Notes under the pieces: generated by a model
The model's input: only the letters and a program-made list of their open reading frames with translations
The model's database searches: none
Told to the model about the DNA's origin: nothing
Assembly: GCF_003610555.1 (NCBI RefSeq)
Contig: NZ_RAPQ01000015.1
Location: forward strand, 1 to 64,000
DNA length: 64,000 bases
DNA from: Marinifilum flexuosum
Lineage (GTDB): Bacteria; Bacteroidota; Bacteroidia; Bacteroidales; Marinifilaceae
Direction: 5' to 3'
Position numbers and translations under genes: made by a program
Shown here: one piece after another, positions 17,391 through 27,035 of the stretch
Layout of the letters: every line of letters starts with the position of its first letter
Position numbering within the stretch: position 1 is the stretch's first letter

Positions 17391-17926
17391 ATTTTTTGGT
17401 TTTATATCTAATTAAGGTTGCTTTTCTTTTTCGATAAGCTTGTTGGTTTAAGTTGAGTTTTGTTCTGGTTTACCATCAAATAGTTGAAGCTTAAAAAAGC
17501 ATGCTTGATAATGGTATCAGATTCAGAATTCTTATTCAATAGATCAGACTTTTATGCTTTAGAGTGCAGAAAGTACTTATATACAATTAAGCACTTATGC
17601 TCTATTAAATATGCAAAACGCCTCAAGATGCAGATATTTGCACAAAACAACTAATGGTTTTAATGAAAGGCTACTCCTTTTGATCTTACTATTTCAATAC
17701 AGGAGTCCAAAGTTAGCTAAAGCATCTTTAAATTACATAAATCATTTCCAGGAGATACTTTTAGTATGTCACTGAAAGAAAAACTTATCGTACAGCTCGT
17801 ACTGTTAATCTATAAATGATTAATAAACCCTCTTGAAGTAAGAATCTCAATCACTAGTAAATACATATTGTCCTAAAAAAATTAAACGCATGTAAGGTCG
17901 CTAATAGAAAATGAATGAGACACAGC
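17391..17926. other. Intergenic region, 536 bases
   Basis: No open frame of note, no strong hairpin and no repeat recognised from elsewhere in the window. It contains the esterase promoter. Confidence 0.5.
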
Positions 17927-18730
17927 TTACTTACTACCACTTAACTTCTTGGCTTTTATGGAATACATATGAGGAATTTTAGTTCCATGTTTTTCGGATA
18001 CCCATCTTCCTTCACTAAGTTCAGTCAGGTTGGGGAAACAGTTGTAAACCTGATAAGGAAATTCATTCATGAACTCAATCCTCATTCCATTTGAAATCAA
18101 ACTATTCAGAACCTCACTTAAAGAGTGATGCCATTCAATGTGCTTTAGGTTTTTATTGGAAATCTCTGACTTGTCGGTATAAGATTTCTCTACAATGGTC
18201 TCCATTGGTGCTGACTTGAAATAACTATCAGTAATTTCGGAATCATCATTTAGGGTATAAATAAAGGGATGGAATTCAACTATGTAGAACACTCCCCCTG
18301 GTTTTAGATAACGGTTTATAATTTTCGCCCATTTGTCAAGATCATTAAGCCAATTGATTGCACCATAAGAGGTATAAACGATATCGAAAGTTTCATCCAA
18401 TACCTTCTCAATATCATATACATTGGATCGCACAAAGGTTGCCGGAATATTTAGCTCTTCAGACAATTCAGTAGCCTTCTGAATAGAAGCATCAGAAATA
18501 TCAAGGCCCACCACTTCGGCTCCTTCTCTTGCCCAGGATAAAGTATCCATTCCAAAGTGACATTGAAGATGAAGCATTCGCTTCCCTTTTACATCTCCTA
18601 ATTCTTCCAACTCAATATGGTTCAGCGAAGTTTCCCCTGCTTTAAAAGCTTCTACATTGTAAAAACTAGATTCTGTGTGCAAAGCCGTCAACTCATTCCA
18701 GCTCTCTCTATTGTGTTCAAAATTATTCAT
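17927..18730 (-). CDS. Class I SAM-dependent methyltransferase
   Basis: 267 aa. Motif I region KRMLHLQCHFGMDTLSW, acidic EVVGLDISDASI, motif ETFDIVYTSYGAINWL and LKPGGVFYIVEFHPF make up a Methyltransf_11/25-type domain. The LHLQCHFG variant is common in uncharacterised enzymes of this family. Substrate unknown. Single gene, 110 bases from the next minus-strand gene. Confidence 0.85.
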   Translation of the reverse strand: MNNFEHNRESWNELTALHTESSFYNVEAFKAGETSLNHIELEELGDVKGKRMLHLQCHFGMDTLSWAREGAEVVGLDISDASIQKATELSEELNIPATFVRSNVYDIEKVLDETFDIVYTSYGAINWLNDLDKWAKIINRYLKPGGVFYIVEFHPFIYTLNDDSEITDSYFKSAPMETIVEKSYTDKSEISNKNLKHIEWHHSLSEVLNSLISNGMRIEFMNEFPYQVYNCFPNLTELSEGRWVSEKHGTKIPHMYSIKAKKLSGSK

Positions 18731-18839
18731 TTGTATTCTTGTTATTTAAAAGGCTTGTTACATTTTGTCGCAGACTCTCCATAACAATAAGGAGGTCATC
18801 ATCTTCTAAGAAGTTTGGTTTTCGTTTTGTGATGTTTTA

Positions 18840-19364
18840 TTAGTGCTTAGCAATTCTTTCGTATATTAATTCTTCAGGATGAAATTTAATTAAACGTATT
18901 TTTTCAACTCTTGCTGAGATGTCTTGCATGTTTTTACGCAATACCTGGAAAGCATTCAAAAATTCCTCTTCAGCAATACCCATCGCAAGCGTACAATGTG
19001 GAATCCAATTCTCAGGGCGATAATAAACCCACTGTTCTGAGAATGTAAACAATTGGTTATACAGTTCTTTTTGAAAAGCTAATAAATCCATTGTTACTTT
19101 TGGATTTAAAAAAATAACATTTTCTGCTCCCTGAAATGTTCCCAAAGCATTCATCGAAATTCTTAATGACGGTATGGCTATATTTTCTATAAGCTTTATC
19201 GTTTTCTCAACATCTATTTCGTCAGCAACTGATAAAGCCATATGAGGAGTGCATTTTAGATTTGTCAATTTATTTTCGATACCATTAGCATCTATGCTTT
19301 CAATTAATTTATGAATCTGTTCTTCACTTTTGGAATCAAATATTATTTCAACTGCATATCCCAT
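18840..19364 (-). CDS. 2H phosphoesterase / 2'-5' RNA ligase-like protein
   Basis: The start at 19364 (MGYAVEI) begins directly with the first strand; an upstream ATG at 19385 would add seven residues. Two H-x-[AT]-L motifs, CTPHMALS near residue 43 and IPHCTLAMG near 130, are the paired histidines of the 2H superfamily. The first has Ala in place of Thr/Ser, which may weaken catalysis. Family members hydrolyse cyclic phosphodiesters or ligate RNA. 35 bases separate it from the upstream DUF2262-like gene. Confidence 0.7.
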   Translation of the reverse strand: MGYAVEIIFDSKSEEQIHKLIESIDANGIENKLTNLKCTPHMALSVADEIDVEKTIKLIENIAIPSLRISMNALGTFQGAENVIFLNPKVTMDLLAFQKELYNQLFTFSEQWVYYRPENWIPHCTLAMGIAEEEFLNAFQVLRKNMQDISARVEKIRLIKFHPEELIYERIAKH

Positions 19365-19399
19365 CTTTTTTTTATAAAATCGCAATTTTAAGCTTATTT

Positions 19400-20323
19400 T
19401 TATCCTATTAACTTTGATTCAAGGTACTCTCCTATTGAATCAACACTGCTTGCTATTTCATGTCCCCAGAATAAGTCACCAGCAGTATAAAAAAACTCCA
19501 TATCCCCATCTTCATATATATTCAGTCCATAGAGTTTAATTTCCGTTGAAAATTCAGCTTTATCTATTATGCTTTGATCTTCGTCTAACCAAACATCATT
19601 TTTCAACTTCAACATTTCATTAATCATGGAATCTTGAAGTTCTTTTGATTTAGCAATGGCTTTTTTTGTTGTCAGCAAATTTTTATCAAATTGCTTTTTT
19701 TCAAAGTTTGAAAATGAAAGTTGAATTTCGGTGTCATCAAGCAGGATTTTACCACAATAACTATCTAACTCATCATCTAAAGTTAAAGTGCCAAAAAAAT
19801 CTGTATCAATAGTTTTAGCAGCTTGTTTTTCAATTTTAACTTTCTCCTTAAACTCATTTGTAAATCCCAAAAAAGTTTCAAGTATTTCACTCTCTGATAA
19901 TTTATAAAAAGTCCATAATTTGTTAATTTCTTGGAAATTTGTTGTGATTTTACCATCATCGAAAAATATACTGATGATATCTCCATCTAATTCAAGCTTT
20001 CTGTAATTTATTCCTTTAGGTAATATTACATTTCTAGCATGAACAGCATCGCCAAGGATTCTGACTAAGGTCATCCCTTTATGAGATTCTTCATTTTCTG
20101 CTGCAGCATTAAGCATATTTTGTTTGTCATCTACAGTATTGCATAAATAATCGCGCATAACAACAAAGTAATTTCTATCCAAACTTATAGCAGCCAATGG
20201 ATAAGATTTTGTGAATTTATAAAGTGCATTTGATTTGTTTTCAAATTCTGCCCTCAAGGCTTCAGTTAAATTAGAAACTTCCCATCCGGTCATTTCTTTT
20301 TTCTTTATCCATTTTAAAATCAT
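19400..20323 (-). CDS. DUF2262-like protein
   Basis: 307 aa, soluble. The C-terminal third (FGTLTLDDELDSYCGKI, then LYGLNIYEDGDMEFFYTAGDLFWGHEI) has the strand pattern and the G-D-L-F-W-G-H-x-I ending that I associate with DUF2262. The N-terminal half is not recognised. ATG at 20323 and at 20293 are both possible starts. No function known. Confidence 0.6.
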   Translation of the reverse strand: MILKWIKKKEMTGWEVSNLTEALRAEFENKSNALYKFTKSYPLAAISLDRNYFVVMRDYLCNTVDDKQNMLNAAAENEESHKGMTLVRILGDAVHARNVILPKGINYRKLELDGDIISIFFDDGKITTNFQEINKLWTFYKLSESEILETFLGFTNEFKEKVKIEKQAAKTIDTDFFGTLTLDDELDSYCGKILLDDTEIQLSFSNFEKKQFDKNLLTTKKAIAKSKELQDSMINEMLKLKNDVWLDEDQSIIDKAEFSTEIKLYGLNIYEDGDMEFFYTAGDLFWGHEIASSVDSIGEYLESKLIG

Positions 20324-20447
20324 TTCAATATCACCTATTTAATTTATAACGATCATACTACAATCTCACGGTATCAAACTCTATCCAGAATGTGTTAACA
20401 TTCATGGAATTTAGATTTTGCCAGGTAACCCACCAGCAAGGAATATA

Positions 20448-21149
20448 CTAGTGTTTTATTTCATTGTTGATATTCTTCCTGACTTTATCAATTTTCTTTT
20501 CAATTTCTGAATAATATTCAAGAATAAAGTTTCTGTTTTCCTGAATCTTCCACAGGTAAATCAGTAGCTTATTTCTTTTATTCTCTTGAATTTTTAGAGG
20601 CAAATCAATTCCATTAACATTGCCAACACTGTCAATGTTAAAGTGCGGGGCTAATTCTTCATTAATACCTTTGAAATAGTTTTCTTGAAATTGCATTTCT
20701 GAATATTCTTCTTCTAATTTCCTTAAAGTGTTATAGTCATACTCATATAGCGTGATTATTTGAAGTCTTAATGAATCATTATTTATTAATTCCAGCCCTT
20801 TTGATTTCAAGGTTTCATATCCGGCTATATTCTGAATGGATATAAAATCACGCGTAAGTTTTAAATAATGGTACATCAAAGAATCAGCATTTATGTTCTT
20901 TCCTGTAAATACTTTTCTAAAATAGTTGCAGGCAGTAATTCCATCACGATGCCCCTTTTCATTCAATTTAATATCACTCAAGTCTTTTTCGAGGCCATTT
21001 GATATTTCTGTAAGAATTTTATTTTCGGATCGAGCATCTCTCCTGTTTTCATTCCAATTGTTTAATGCAAATGCAGAAACAACAGCAATAAAAATTGACA
21101 AAAACTCAAATCCGTATTTTCTCCAATTATCAAATTTAATTTTTTTCAT
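20448..21149 (-). CDS. DUF6090-type membrane-anchored protein
   Basis: 233 aa. The N-terminus has a basic stretch, one transmembrane helix (FEFLSIFIAVVSAFALNNWNE) with the characteristic LNNWNE exit, and then an extended helical periplasmic region. This is the layout of the multi-copy Bacteroidota family DUF6090. The 23177-23806 protein has the same plan. Function unknown. Confidence 0.65.
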   Translation of the reverse strand: MKKIKFDNWRKYGFEFLSIFIAVVSAFALNNWNENRRDARSENKILTEISNGLEKDLSDIKLNEKGHRDGITACNYFRKVFTGKNINADSLMYHYLKLTRDFISIQNIAGYETLKSKGLELINNDSLRLQIITLYEYDYNTLRKLEEEYSEMQFQENYFKGINEELAPHFNIDSVGNVNGIDLPLKIQENKRNKLLIYLWKIQENRNFILEYYSEIEKKIDKVRKNINNEIKH

Positions 21150-21195
21150 GATTGTTCTTTTAGCTTAGCAATGGGTCTGGTTATACCCTGGCTTT

Positions 21196-22383
21196 TTATC
21201 TCCAAATGTTTTTTATATAATTTAAAATTAACTTCCCTCTGGCCTCTTGCTTCTTCTCACTTCCAATTAATAATTGATCTCTTAGTTTCATAAATGGTTT
21301 CTCGATGAATAGATGCAATATCAATCCGCCTATTACAGCAAGGATCAGGCAAATCCAGAATACATTTTGCTGAATAAATCCATTATCGATATCGGTGACC
21401 CAGATTTTCACAAAGTGATATACCTGCTTATGACTTAGGTAAATGGCATAGGATAATGTTGCAATGACAAAGGTGAATCGAGATTTTAACTTGTAAAGAA
21501 TACTTGTAGGACTAATGGCTCCAATCACAATAAATCCATAGGCCAATGAAATCAATGGCAATCCATAAACCATTGCTTTGAACGAAAGGATACTTTCACA
21601 AACTTGATATGCAAGCAGAAATAAAATAAGTCCCAGCAAAAGGCTACTATTTCCATATTTGCTTAAGAAGGTTTGCCAGCCTGGTTTAAAATTAAAAATT
21701 GATGCAATCAAAACACCAAGAATCAATCCATCCATTCTGTTGTGACTTGGGTAATATACTTTTTCGAGAAGTCCTTGAACCATCAGTCTCCTACTACCAC
21801 TTTCGATAAAAGGCTGAACAAACTCATTCCAATTGTAAATTCGAAGTAAAATACCTACTCCAATTAAGGCAAGCATAAAGTATGGCGCTAGCTTTTGTAA
21901 TCGCGTTTGAAAAAACAGAATGATGCTGATAGGCATTAGTAAATAAAACTGTTCTTCTACACATAAAGACCATGCATGGGAAAATGATTTCTGTGTTTGG
22001 CTGTCGAGTCCATAGTTTTGAGTGAAAGTTAGAAATTTCCATAATGGTGGCAATCCCGAACCTTCTCTTAAACTACCCAATGAATAATACAATATCAGTA
22101 CGGCTAAATATGCCGGAACAATCCTAAACAAACGTTTCATGTAAAAACGCTTCAAATTGATTTTTGAATTGCCCTTAAATTCCTTTAAAAGCTGAAAGCC
22201 GATCAGGTAACCACTCAAAACAAAAAACAGATCGACTCCAGTCCAACCAATCCGTTTAATTGGTTCTAACCAATCAGGAATCCCTCTCCCATAATGAAAG
22301 ATCATCACGAGAATAATTGCAATTGCCCTTAAATGGTCTAATCCATGCAGCCTGTTTGTATTGTTCGTGAAAATCTTAATCAT
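21196..22383 (-). CDS. Acyltransferase 3 family membrane protein (OafA/YrhL-like)
   Basis: 395 aa with about ten membrane helices. The N-terminal LDHLRAIAIILVMIFHYGRG supplies the catalytic His region. GVDLFFVLSGYLIG and SFSHAWSLCVEEQFYLL are the next family motifs. Such proteins O-acetylate surface sugars or lipids from acetyl-CoA. No glycan biosynthesis genes are adjacent, so the acceptor is open. Confidence 0.9.
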   Translation of the reverse strand: MIKIFTNNTNRLHGLDHLRAIAIILVMIFHYGRGIPDWLEPIKRIGWTGVDLFFVLSGYLIGFQLLKEFKGNSKINLKRFYMKRLFRIVPAYLAVLILYYSLGSLREGSGLPPLWKFLTFTQNYGLDSQTQKSFSHAWSLCVEEQFYLLMPISIILFFQTRLQKLAPYFMLALIGVGILLRIYNWNEFVQPFIESGSRRLMVQGLLEKVYYPSHNRMDGLILGVLIASIFNFKPGWQTFLSKYGNSSLLLGLILFLLAYQVCESILSFKAMVYGLPLISLAYGFIVIGAISPTSILYKLKSRFTFVIATLSYAIYLSHKQVYHFVKIWVTDIDNGFIQQNVFWICLILAVIGGLILHLFIEKPFMKLRDQLLIGSEKKQEARGKLILNYIKNIWR

Positions 22384-22545
22384 TCAGTTTTTTGTTAGTG
22401 CTTCGGTTCTTGGTTTCTCCATAAAAGTCTTGCTAAAATTTGAGGACGATATACAACTACCACCTTATCAAACAATGTTTGCATTTATTGTTTTTGTTAC
22501 TTTATCATGTTGCTCGCCACCGCCATTTAGATTTTGTAGTAATCG

Positions 22546-23142
22546 TTATTTTTCATCTTCGAATAAGTTTTCTAGTTCATCAAAATGTATTAAATCATTT
22601 TTAGAAGAATCTGGCAATCTTACTGGTTCTTTAGGCATTAGAAGTGGTTTATAATAGTCTTTGTCATTATAAATTTGATTTTTAATTTTCGTAATATATT
22701 CTGAAACTTTTAGAGCATCCATTAAACCGAAAGTAAATAAACTTAACGTGTCTGATTGATTGTAGATTATTTCAAACCTCAAAGTAGATTGATGATTTGA
22801 AATGCTATGATTTTTTAATTTAGAATAGATTGTTTCAAAATTTAACGTGTCCGAATTGTCATATTCATATAATCTTCTTTCATAATGAGCAATTCCATCA
22901 AAGTCATCATTTATTGATACCTGAATAAATACACTGTCATTCTTTTTTGTAATAACATCTTTTTCATATCGTTCACTGTGACAAATACTCATATTAGAAT
23001 AAACTATGATCGTATCTAATTCAGTCATTAACTCTGAAAACCTACCAATGTCACGAGTTAATTTAAATGAATTGTCATTATTTTGACTGTAAACCAATTC
23101 ATTTGAAATCAAAATCGCTACTAATATGAAAAGTACTCTCAT
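22546..23142 (-). CDS. Exported hypothetical protein (198 aa)
   Basis: Cleavable signal peptide (MRVLFILVAILISNELVYSQ), then a mixed alpha/beta mature protein with no recognised motif. Directly downstream, 34 bases away, of the gene ending at 23177. No functional hint. Confidence 0.6.
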   Translation of the reverse strand: MRVLFILVAILISNELVYSQNNDNSFKLTRDIGRFSELMTELDTIIVYSNMSICHSERYEKDVITKKNDSVFIQVSINDDFDGIAHYERRLYEYDNSDTLNFETIYSKLKNHSISNHQSTLRFEIIYNQSDTLSLFTFGLMDALKVSEYITKIKNQIYNDKDYYKPLLMPKEPVRLPDSSKNDLIHFDELENLFEDEK

Positions 23143-23176
23143 TTTCAGGTTTTAATTATTGCTTTTAAAACACAAA

Positions 23177-23806
23177 CTACAAGCTTACGCTATCGAGAGC
23201 CACTTTTTGATGGCTTGTTGTGAGTAGTTTTTTATTGTTTTCTGTTTCAATATTTTTGTCAATATAGTCCTTGTAAATTTTCAATAAATGCTTTTCACTA
23301 TTTAAAACATCTTTTATATGAAGAGATACAATTAATTTACTTTCTTTAGAGCTATCAAGGATATTTAAATAAACAAAATTTACTAGTCTATCTAACTTAC
23401 CATCAACAATATTTGATGTGTAATCCATTTCAGCAAGTATGGACATTATTTTAAAATCAATTGCATCAATCTTATTTCTTTTATATAAATCCAATCCTGC
23501 ATTACTCAATTCAGAAGCTTTTAAACCGCCCATTCTCCCAAATATTTCACCAATTACGATTGGTGTTTCAATGTATTTAACAAGTGTATCGTGTAATTGC
23601 ATTTGCTTCTCAATTACTCCTTTCAGACTAGAATAATTTGCTTCAACTTCACTATTAATAGTTTCAATAGATGCTTTATGATATTTTCGTACTTGATAGT
23701 TTTCTTTGAAATTGCTTATCACTAATGCAATCAACACACCAGTTGTTACTATTGTAAGTTCCTTTAGAAATGATACAACCTTTTCCTTTCTTAAATTTAT
23801 TTTCAT
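23177..23806 (-). CDS. DUF6090-like membrane-anchored protein
   Basis: The start at 23806 (MKINLRKE) is preferred over 23869, because it puts the basic residues next to the single transmembrane helix (LTIVTTGVLIALVISNFKEN). The rest is helical and periplasmic. Same plan as the 20448-21149 protein but little sequence identity. The 3' end carries one of the intergenic repeats that recur near 31.8, 33.2, 34.5 and 37.2 kb. Confidence 0.6.
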   Translation of the reverse strand: MKINLRKEKVVSFLKELTIVTTGVLIALVISNFKENYQVRKYHKASIETINSEVEANYSSLKGVIEKQMQLHDTLVKYIETPIVIGEIFGRMGGLKASELSNAGLDLYKRNKIDAIDFKIMSILAEMDYTSNIVDGKLDRLVNFVYLNILDSSKESKLIVSLHIKDVLNSEKHLLKIYKDYIDKNIETENNKKLLTTSHQKVALDSVSL

Positions 23807-24385
23807 AGTAGTGAATAATGTATAATACTTATAATGACTCTCCTTATTTTTCACTCTTATCCTTCCCATAACTTGGGAGTGTTGCGATTCACTTCCGGAT
23901 GCTATTCCTTACCCATAACTTCTAATACCAATTGTGAAAACGGCATGAGCCACTTCTTCGCAAGCTCGCACTACCTAACATTTTATACATCGGCATTATA
24001 CTATCCCCTATAAAGGCTCATTAAATATTACATTTGGTATAAAATGTAAACTGGTACATTTGTTTTTCTTATCTCCGATTAAAAAGTTGCACAATACTGA
24101 TTCCATGCTATGTATTGTGCACCTAACATATATTACTTCGTTAAATTTATACACTATAATTTTTATTTAAAACATTTTACAGTAATTAATTTTAAGAGAA
24201 TGAATTATTCTTTTTCCTGTACTGCTTGTTCAACAAAAAAAGTGTTCCTCAAAGATTTCTTCATGGAACACTTTTTCTTTATTACAAATGAATTGGCAAT
24301 AGCACAATTTTTAAGTTATGTGCTAACCAATAGCATTAGACATTTATTTGTACATTTTGTTTTATCAAATTATTAAGAATAGAGC
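23807..24385. other. Intergenic region with nested inverted repeats
   Basis: No gene. It contains an 11-bp perfect inverted repeat (23978-23988 with 24037-24047), a 10-bp perfect inverted repeat (24088-24097 with 24112-24121), the dispersed repeat 24143-24206 and the LytTR-gene terminator at 24235-24276. The plus-strand frame at 24110 runs through the terminator and is not credible. Confidence 0.6.
24235..24276 (-). terminator. Terminator of the LytS/LytTR operon
   Basis: A 12-bp stem (AAAAAGTGTTCC / GGAACACTTTTT) with A and T tracts on each side, 110 bases past the response-regulator stop. Confidence 0.8.
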
Positions 24386-25087
24386 TTATTGTTTTTCCAG
24401 ATAATTTAATACCTGTTCTTTATAATTTCTGCCAATGGTAAACTTTCGGTCATCCAGCTTAATGTATGACGATGTGTAGTGGTCCATTTGATTGATATTA
24501 ACAATGAAAGAACGGTGGATACGTATAAATATCTCTGCAGGCAATTCCTTTTCCATACTCGTTAATGATTCGTAGCAAATGAGACTGTTTGTTGTCGTTT
24601 TAATTTTGATGTAGTTATCTACTCCTTCAATATACAGTAGGCTTTCTACAGGTATATTATAATTCTTTTTATCTGCCTTAATATGAATGATATCTTTTCG
24701 CTTTGTTAGTTGTTTTTGTTCCATTGAAAGAAACTTGTTGATTGCTTTTAAAAACCTTCCGGTTGAAATAGGCTTTACAAGGTAATCAAGAGCGTTGAGA
24801 TCAAAAGCATCAACCGCAAATTCCCTATAAGCAGTGGTAAAGATCACATAAGGTTGATTGGGAATGGCTTTTAAAAATTCAATGCCAGAAATAGATGGCA
24901 TATTAATATCTAGAAATAATAAATCAATATCTCCTTTGTTTAAAAGTGGTATTGCATCAATAGGCTTTGTGTACATTCCAACACACTCAATCTGATCACT
25001 AAAATTTCCAATATGTTCCTGTATCACTTTTATTGCCAAAGGTTCATCGTCAATAATCAGACAAGTATATTTATTTTTACCGGGCAT
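24386..25087 (-). CDS. LytTR family response regulator
   Basis: 233 aa. Receiver domain at 1-120: acidic pocket IIDDEP, phospho-acceptor in LLFLDINMPSISG, FTTAYREFA, DYLVKPI. LytTR DNA-binding domain at about 135-230, with YIEGVDNYIKI and IRIHRSFIVN. Its ATG overlaps the kinase stop by one base (TAATG), so translation is coupled. It probably controls its own operon and perhaps the divergent ExbB-like gene. Confidence 0.9.
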   Translation of the reverse strand: MPGKNKYTCLIIDDEPLAIKVIQEHIGNFSDQIECVGMYTKPIDAIPLLNKGDIDLLFLDINMPSISGIEFLKAIPNQPYVIFTTAYREFAVDAFDLNALDYLVKPISTGRFLKAINKFLSMEQKQLTKRKDIIHIKADKKNYNIPVESLLYIEGVDNYIKIKTTTNSLICYESLTSMEKELPAEIFIRIHRSFIVNINQMDHYTSSYIKLDDRKFTIGRNYKEQVLNYLEKQ

Positions 25088-26157
25088 TATCTTACAATTT
25101 TTAGTTTAACTTCAAACAGGTTCCTATCCGTTGATATTTGTAAATCATATCTATTCTGATACAATAGATCAAGTCTTTCCTGCACATTTTTAAGACCTAA
25201 ACCCTTACTCTTTTTAGTTTTGTGTTCAGCAAGTACAGTATCATGTTTGTAATTATTGATGCTGAATTGTATTCTGGGTGAAGTGATTTCTAATTTCATC
25301 GAAATAAAATCCTTGTTGGTTTGTTTTAATCCATGCTTGAAAGCATTTTCAACGAAGGGAAATAGAATTAATGGGGCAATTTTTATCCCAGTTACATTCT
25401 TAGGAAAATCAGTCGTTACATTAAAACTATCGTCATGTCTTATTTTTTCAAGCTCAATATAATTGTTGATGAATGCCACTTCTTTGCTTAATTCTACCTT
25501 TTCTGTATTGCATTCGTAAAGCATATATTCCAATAAGTCAGATAATCGTACAATCACTTCTCTCGAAATAGCAGGGCTTTCATTTACCAGAGCATACAGG
25601 TTATTCATCATGTTGAAGATAAAATGAGGATGAATTTGTTCCTTAAGAAGTTGTAGCTGAACTTCTTTAAACTTTAACTCCAACATGTTTTTTTCCTTCT
25701 CAATAATTGATTTCTCTTCTTTGGATCGATAAGATTCTTTCGTAAAATAAAAAACAGATGATAAGAGTGAAATTAAATAGGTACCTGTTAGAAGAATAAT
25801 AACATCTTCGAAAGATGGCAAAATTGTATCGGGAAGGGCAATGTTGCTATACAAAGTGATAATAAACAGAGCAAAGCTAATCAACCATAAGCTTATAATA
25901 AGCAAGAAAATGAGTAAATATATAAATAAGCCTCTTTTACCTTTAAATAAAAACTTAGGAATTAAAATTTTATTACATATCCTAGCACTCGCAAAACTTA
26001 TTATTAAAAGCAAGATAGATAGGTTCGTACGTATATGAATATCGTAATGTCTATTACTGAAAACAAAAAACATAAATAAAGCTGCTATGAACCAATAAAT
26101 GATTTCCCAGATTGAAAAAAAATTGTTTCTTGATTTTATGTTTTTATTGATAGCCAT
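25087..26157 (-). CDS. LytS-type sensor histidine kinase
   Basis: I prefer the start at 26157 (MAINKNI) over the upstream ATG at 26247, whose extra 30 residues look non-coding. Four membrane helices in the first 140 residues are followed by a linker helix and the His_kinase domain: EQIHPHFIFNMMNNL carries the phosphorylated His, and APLILFPFVENAFKHGL is the N box. No separate input domain, so it senses through the membrane segments. Partner of the LytTR regulator. Confidence 0.9.
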   Translation of the reverse strand: MAINKNIKSRNNFFSIWEIIYWFIAALFMFFVFSNRHYDIHIRTNLSILLLIISFASARICNKILIPKFLFKGKRGLFIYLLIFLLIISLWLISFALFIITLYSNIALPDTILPSFEDVIILLTGTYLISLLSSVFYFTKESYRSKEEKSIIEKEKNMLELKFKEVQLQLLKEQIHPHFIFNMMNNLYALVNESPAISREVIVRLSDLLEYMLYECNTEKVELSKEVAFINNYIELEKIRHDDSFNVTTDFPKNVTGIKIAPLILFPFVENAFKHGLKQTNKDFISMKLEITSPRIQFSINNYKHDTVLAEHKTKKSKGLGLKNVQERLDLLYQNRYDLQISTDRNLFEVKLKIVR

Positions 26158-26369
26158 AGCTAACAAATATAAAAGGAAATTGGCTTCGTTAATAAATATG
26201 ATCCTTATTTTATGCCAACAACACGAAACGCACCCTGAATAACACAAATACTATTTATTGTTTTAAATTTGTTGTTAAGGATGCCATTTATGTTGTTCCC
26301 ATAATAATATTTAAAAGCTTATCATGAATATTTACTATTGTTCCATTATTAATTTTAAAATTTAAAATC

Positions 26370-26771
26370 ATGATAATTAGATTCTTTTTCGAGGGTGGCC
26401 CCACTTTCATGTCTCTTGTTTACCTGATGTGGATCATCGTAATTAGCCTGGCAGTTCGTTTTATCATTTTGTATCGCGGCAGTAAAAATCCTCAAAAACT
26501 AAAAAAGACAAACGATGGTATTTTGTTTTTTGGGAGTCTCGCATTTTTAATCGGGATAAGCGCGCAAATGGTAGGTCTTATTCAAGCTTTTGATGTTATT
26601 CAAAGCATGGGCGGTAACAGTATAGGCCCACATATGCTAGCGGGAGGATTAAAAGTTTCTTTTATCGCCCCATTTTTTGGCATGATGCTTCTCATTATAT
26701 CATCTATCATTTGGTTCGTGTATCGAAATCTAAAAGATTATCCCTCGAACATTCAAACTATAAGTGAGTAA
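26370..26771 (+). CDS. Short MotA/TolQ/ExbB-like membrane protein
   Basis: 133 aa with three hydrophobic segments. The last two (GSLAFLIGISAQMVGLIQAFD and FIAPFFGMMLLIISSIIWF) match the final two helices of the ExbB/TolQ proton-channel domain, with the usual short loop MGGNSIGPHMLAGGLKVS. It is shorter than ExbB (about 220 aa), and no ExbD/TolR partner follows. Divergent from the LytS/LytTR operon with 212 bases between starts. Confidence 0.7.
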   Translation: MIIRFFFEGGPTFMSLVYLMWIIVISLAVRFIILYRGSKNPQKLKKTNDGILFFGSLAFLIGISAQMVGLIQAFDVIQSMGGNSIGPHMLAGGLKVSFIAPFFGMMLLIISSIIWFVYRNLKDYPSNIQTISE

Positions 26772-26830
26772 AAAGAAACATTAGGGTTTAACAAGTCTGA
26801 TATTTTAATACCTGCTACAGATAATTCTAC

Positions 26831-26870
26831 AAAAAAAAGTTCCAGGAAGCGTTATTCCTGGAACTTTTTT
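26831..26870. terminator. Bidirectional terminator
   Basis: A long perfect stem (AAAAAAGTTCCAGGAA / TTCCTGGAACTTTTTT) with a 6-base loop between convergent genes: the ExbB-like gene on the plus strand and a radical SAM gene on the minus strand. Confidence 0.9.
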
Positions 26871-27035
26871 CCATATCATCCATAAGTTGGCTATGGAAGA
26901 AAGTCCAACTCATTCTAATCGATCACTTTCCATATGCTACCACACGTAACATAGTTCAATCAAATCAGTTATCTTCTTTGATCTTGCTTTAGAAATGGAA
27001 CATGATAGAATCATGCATTAGGATATTTTTTTTAA

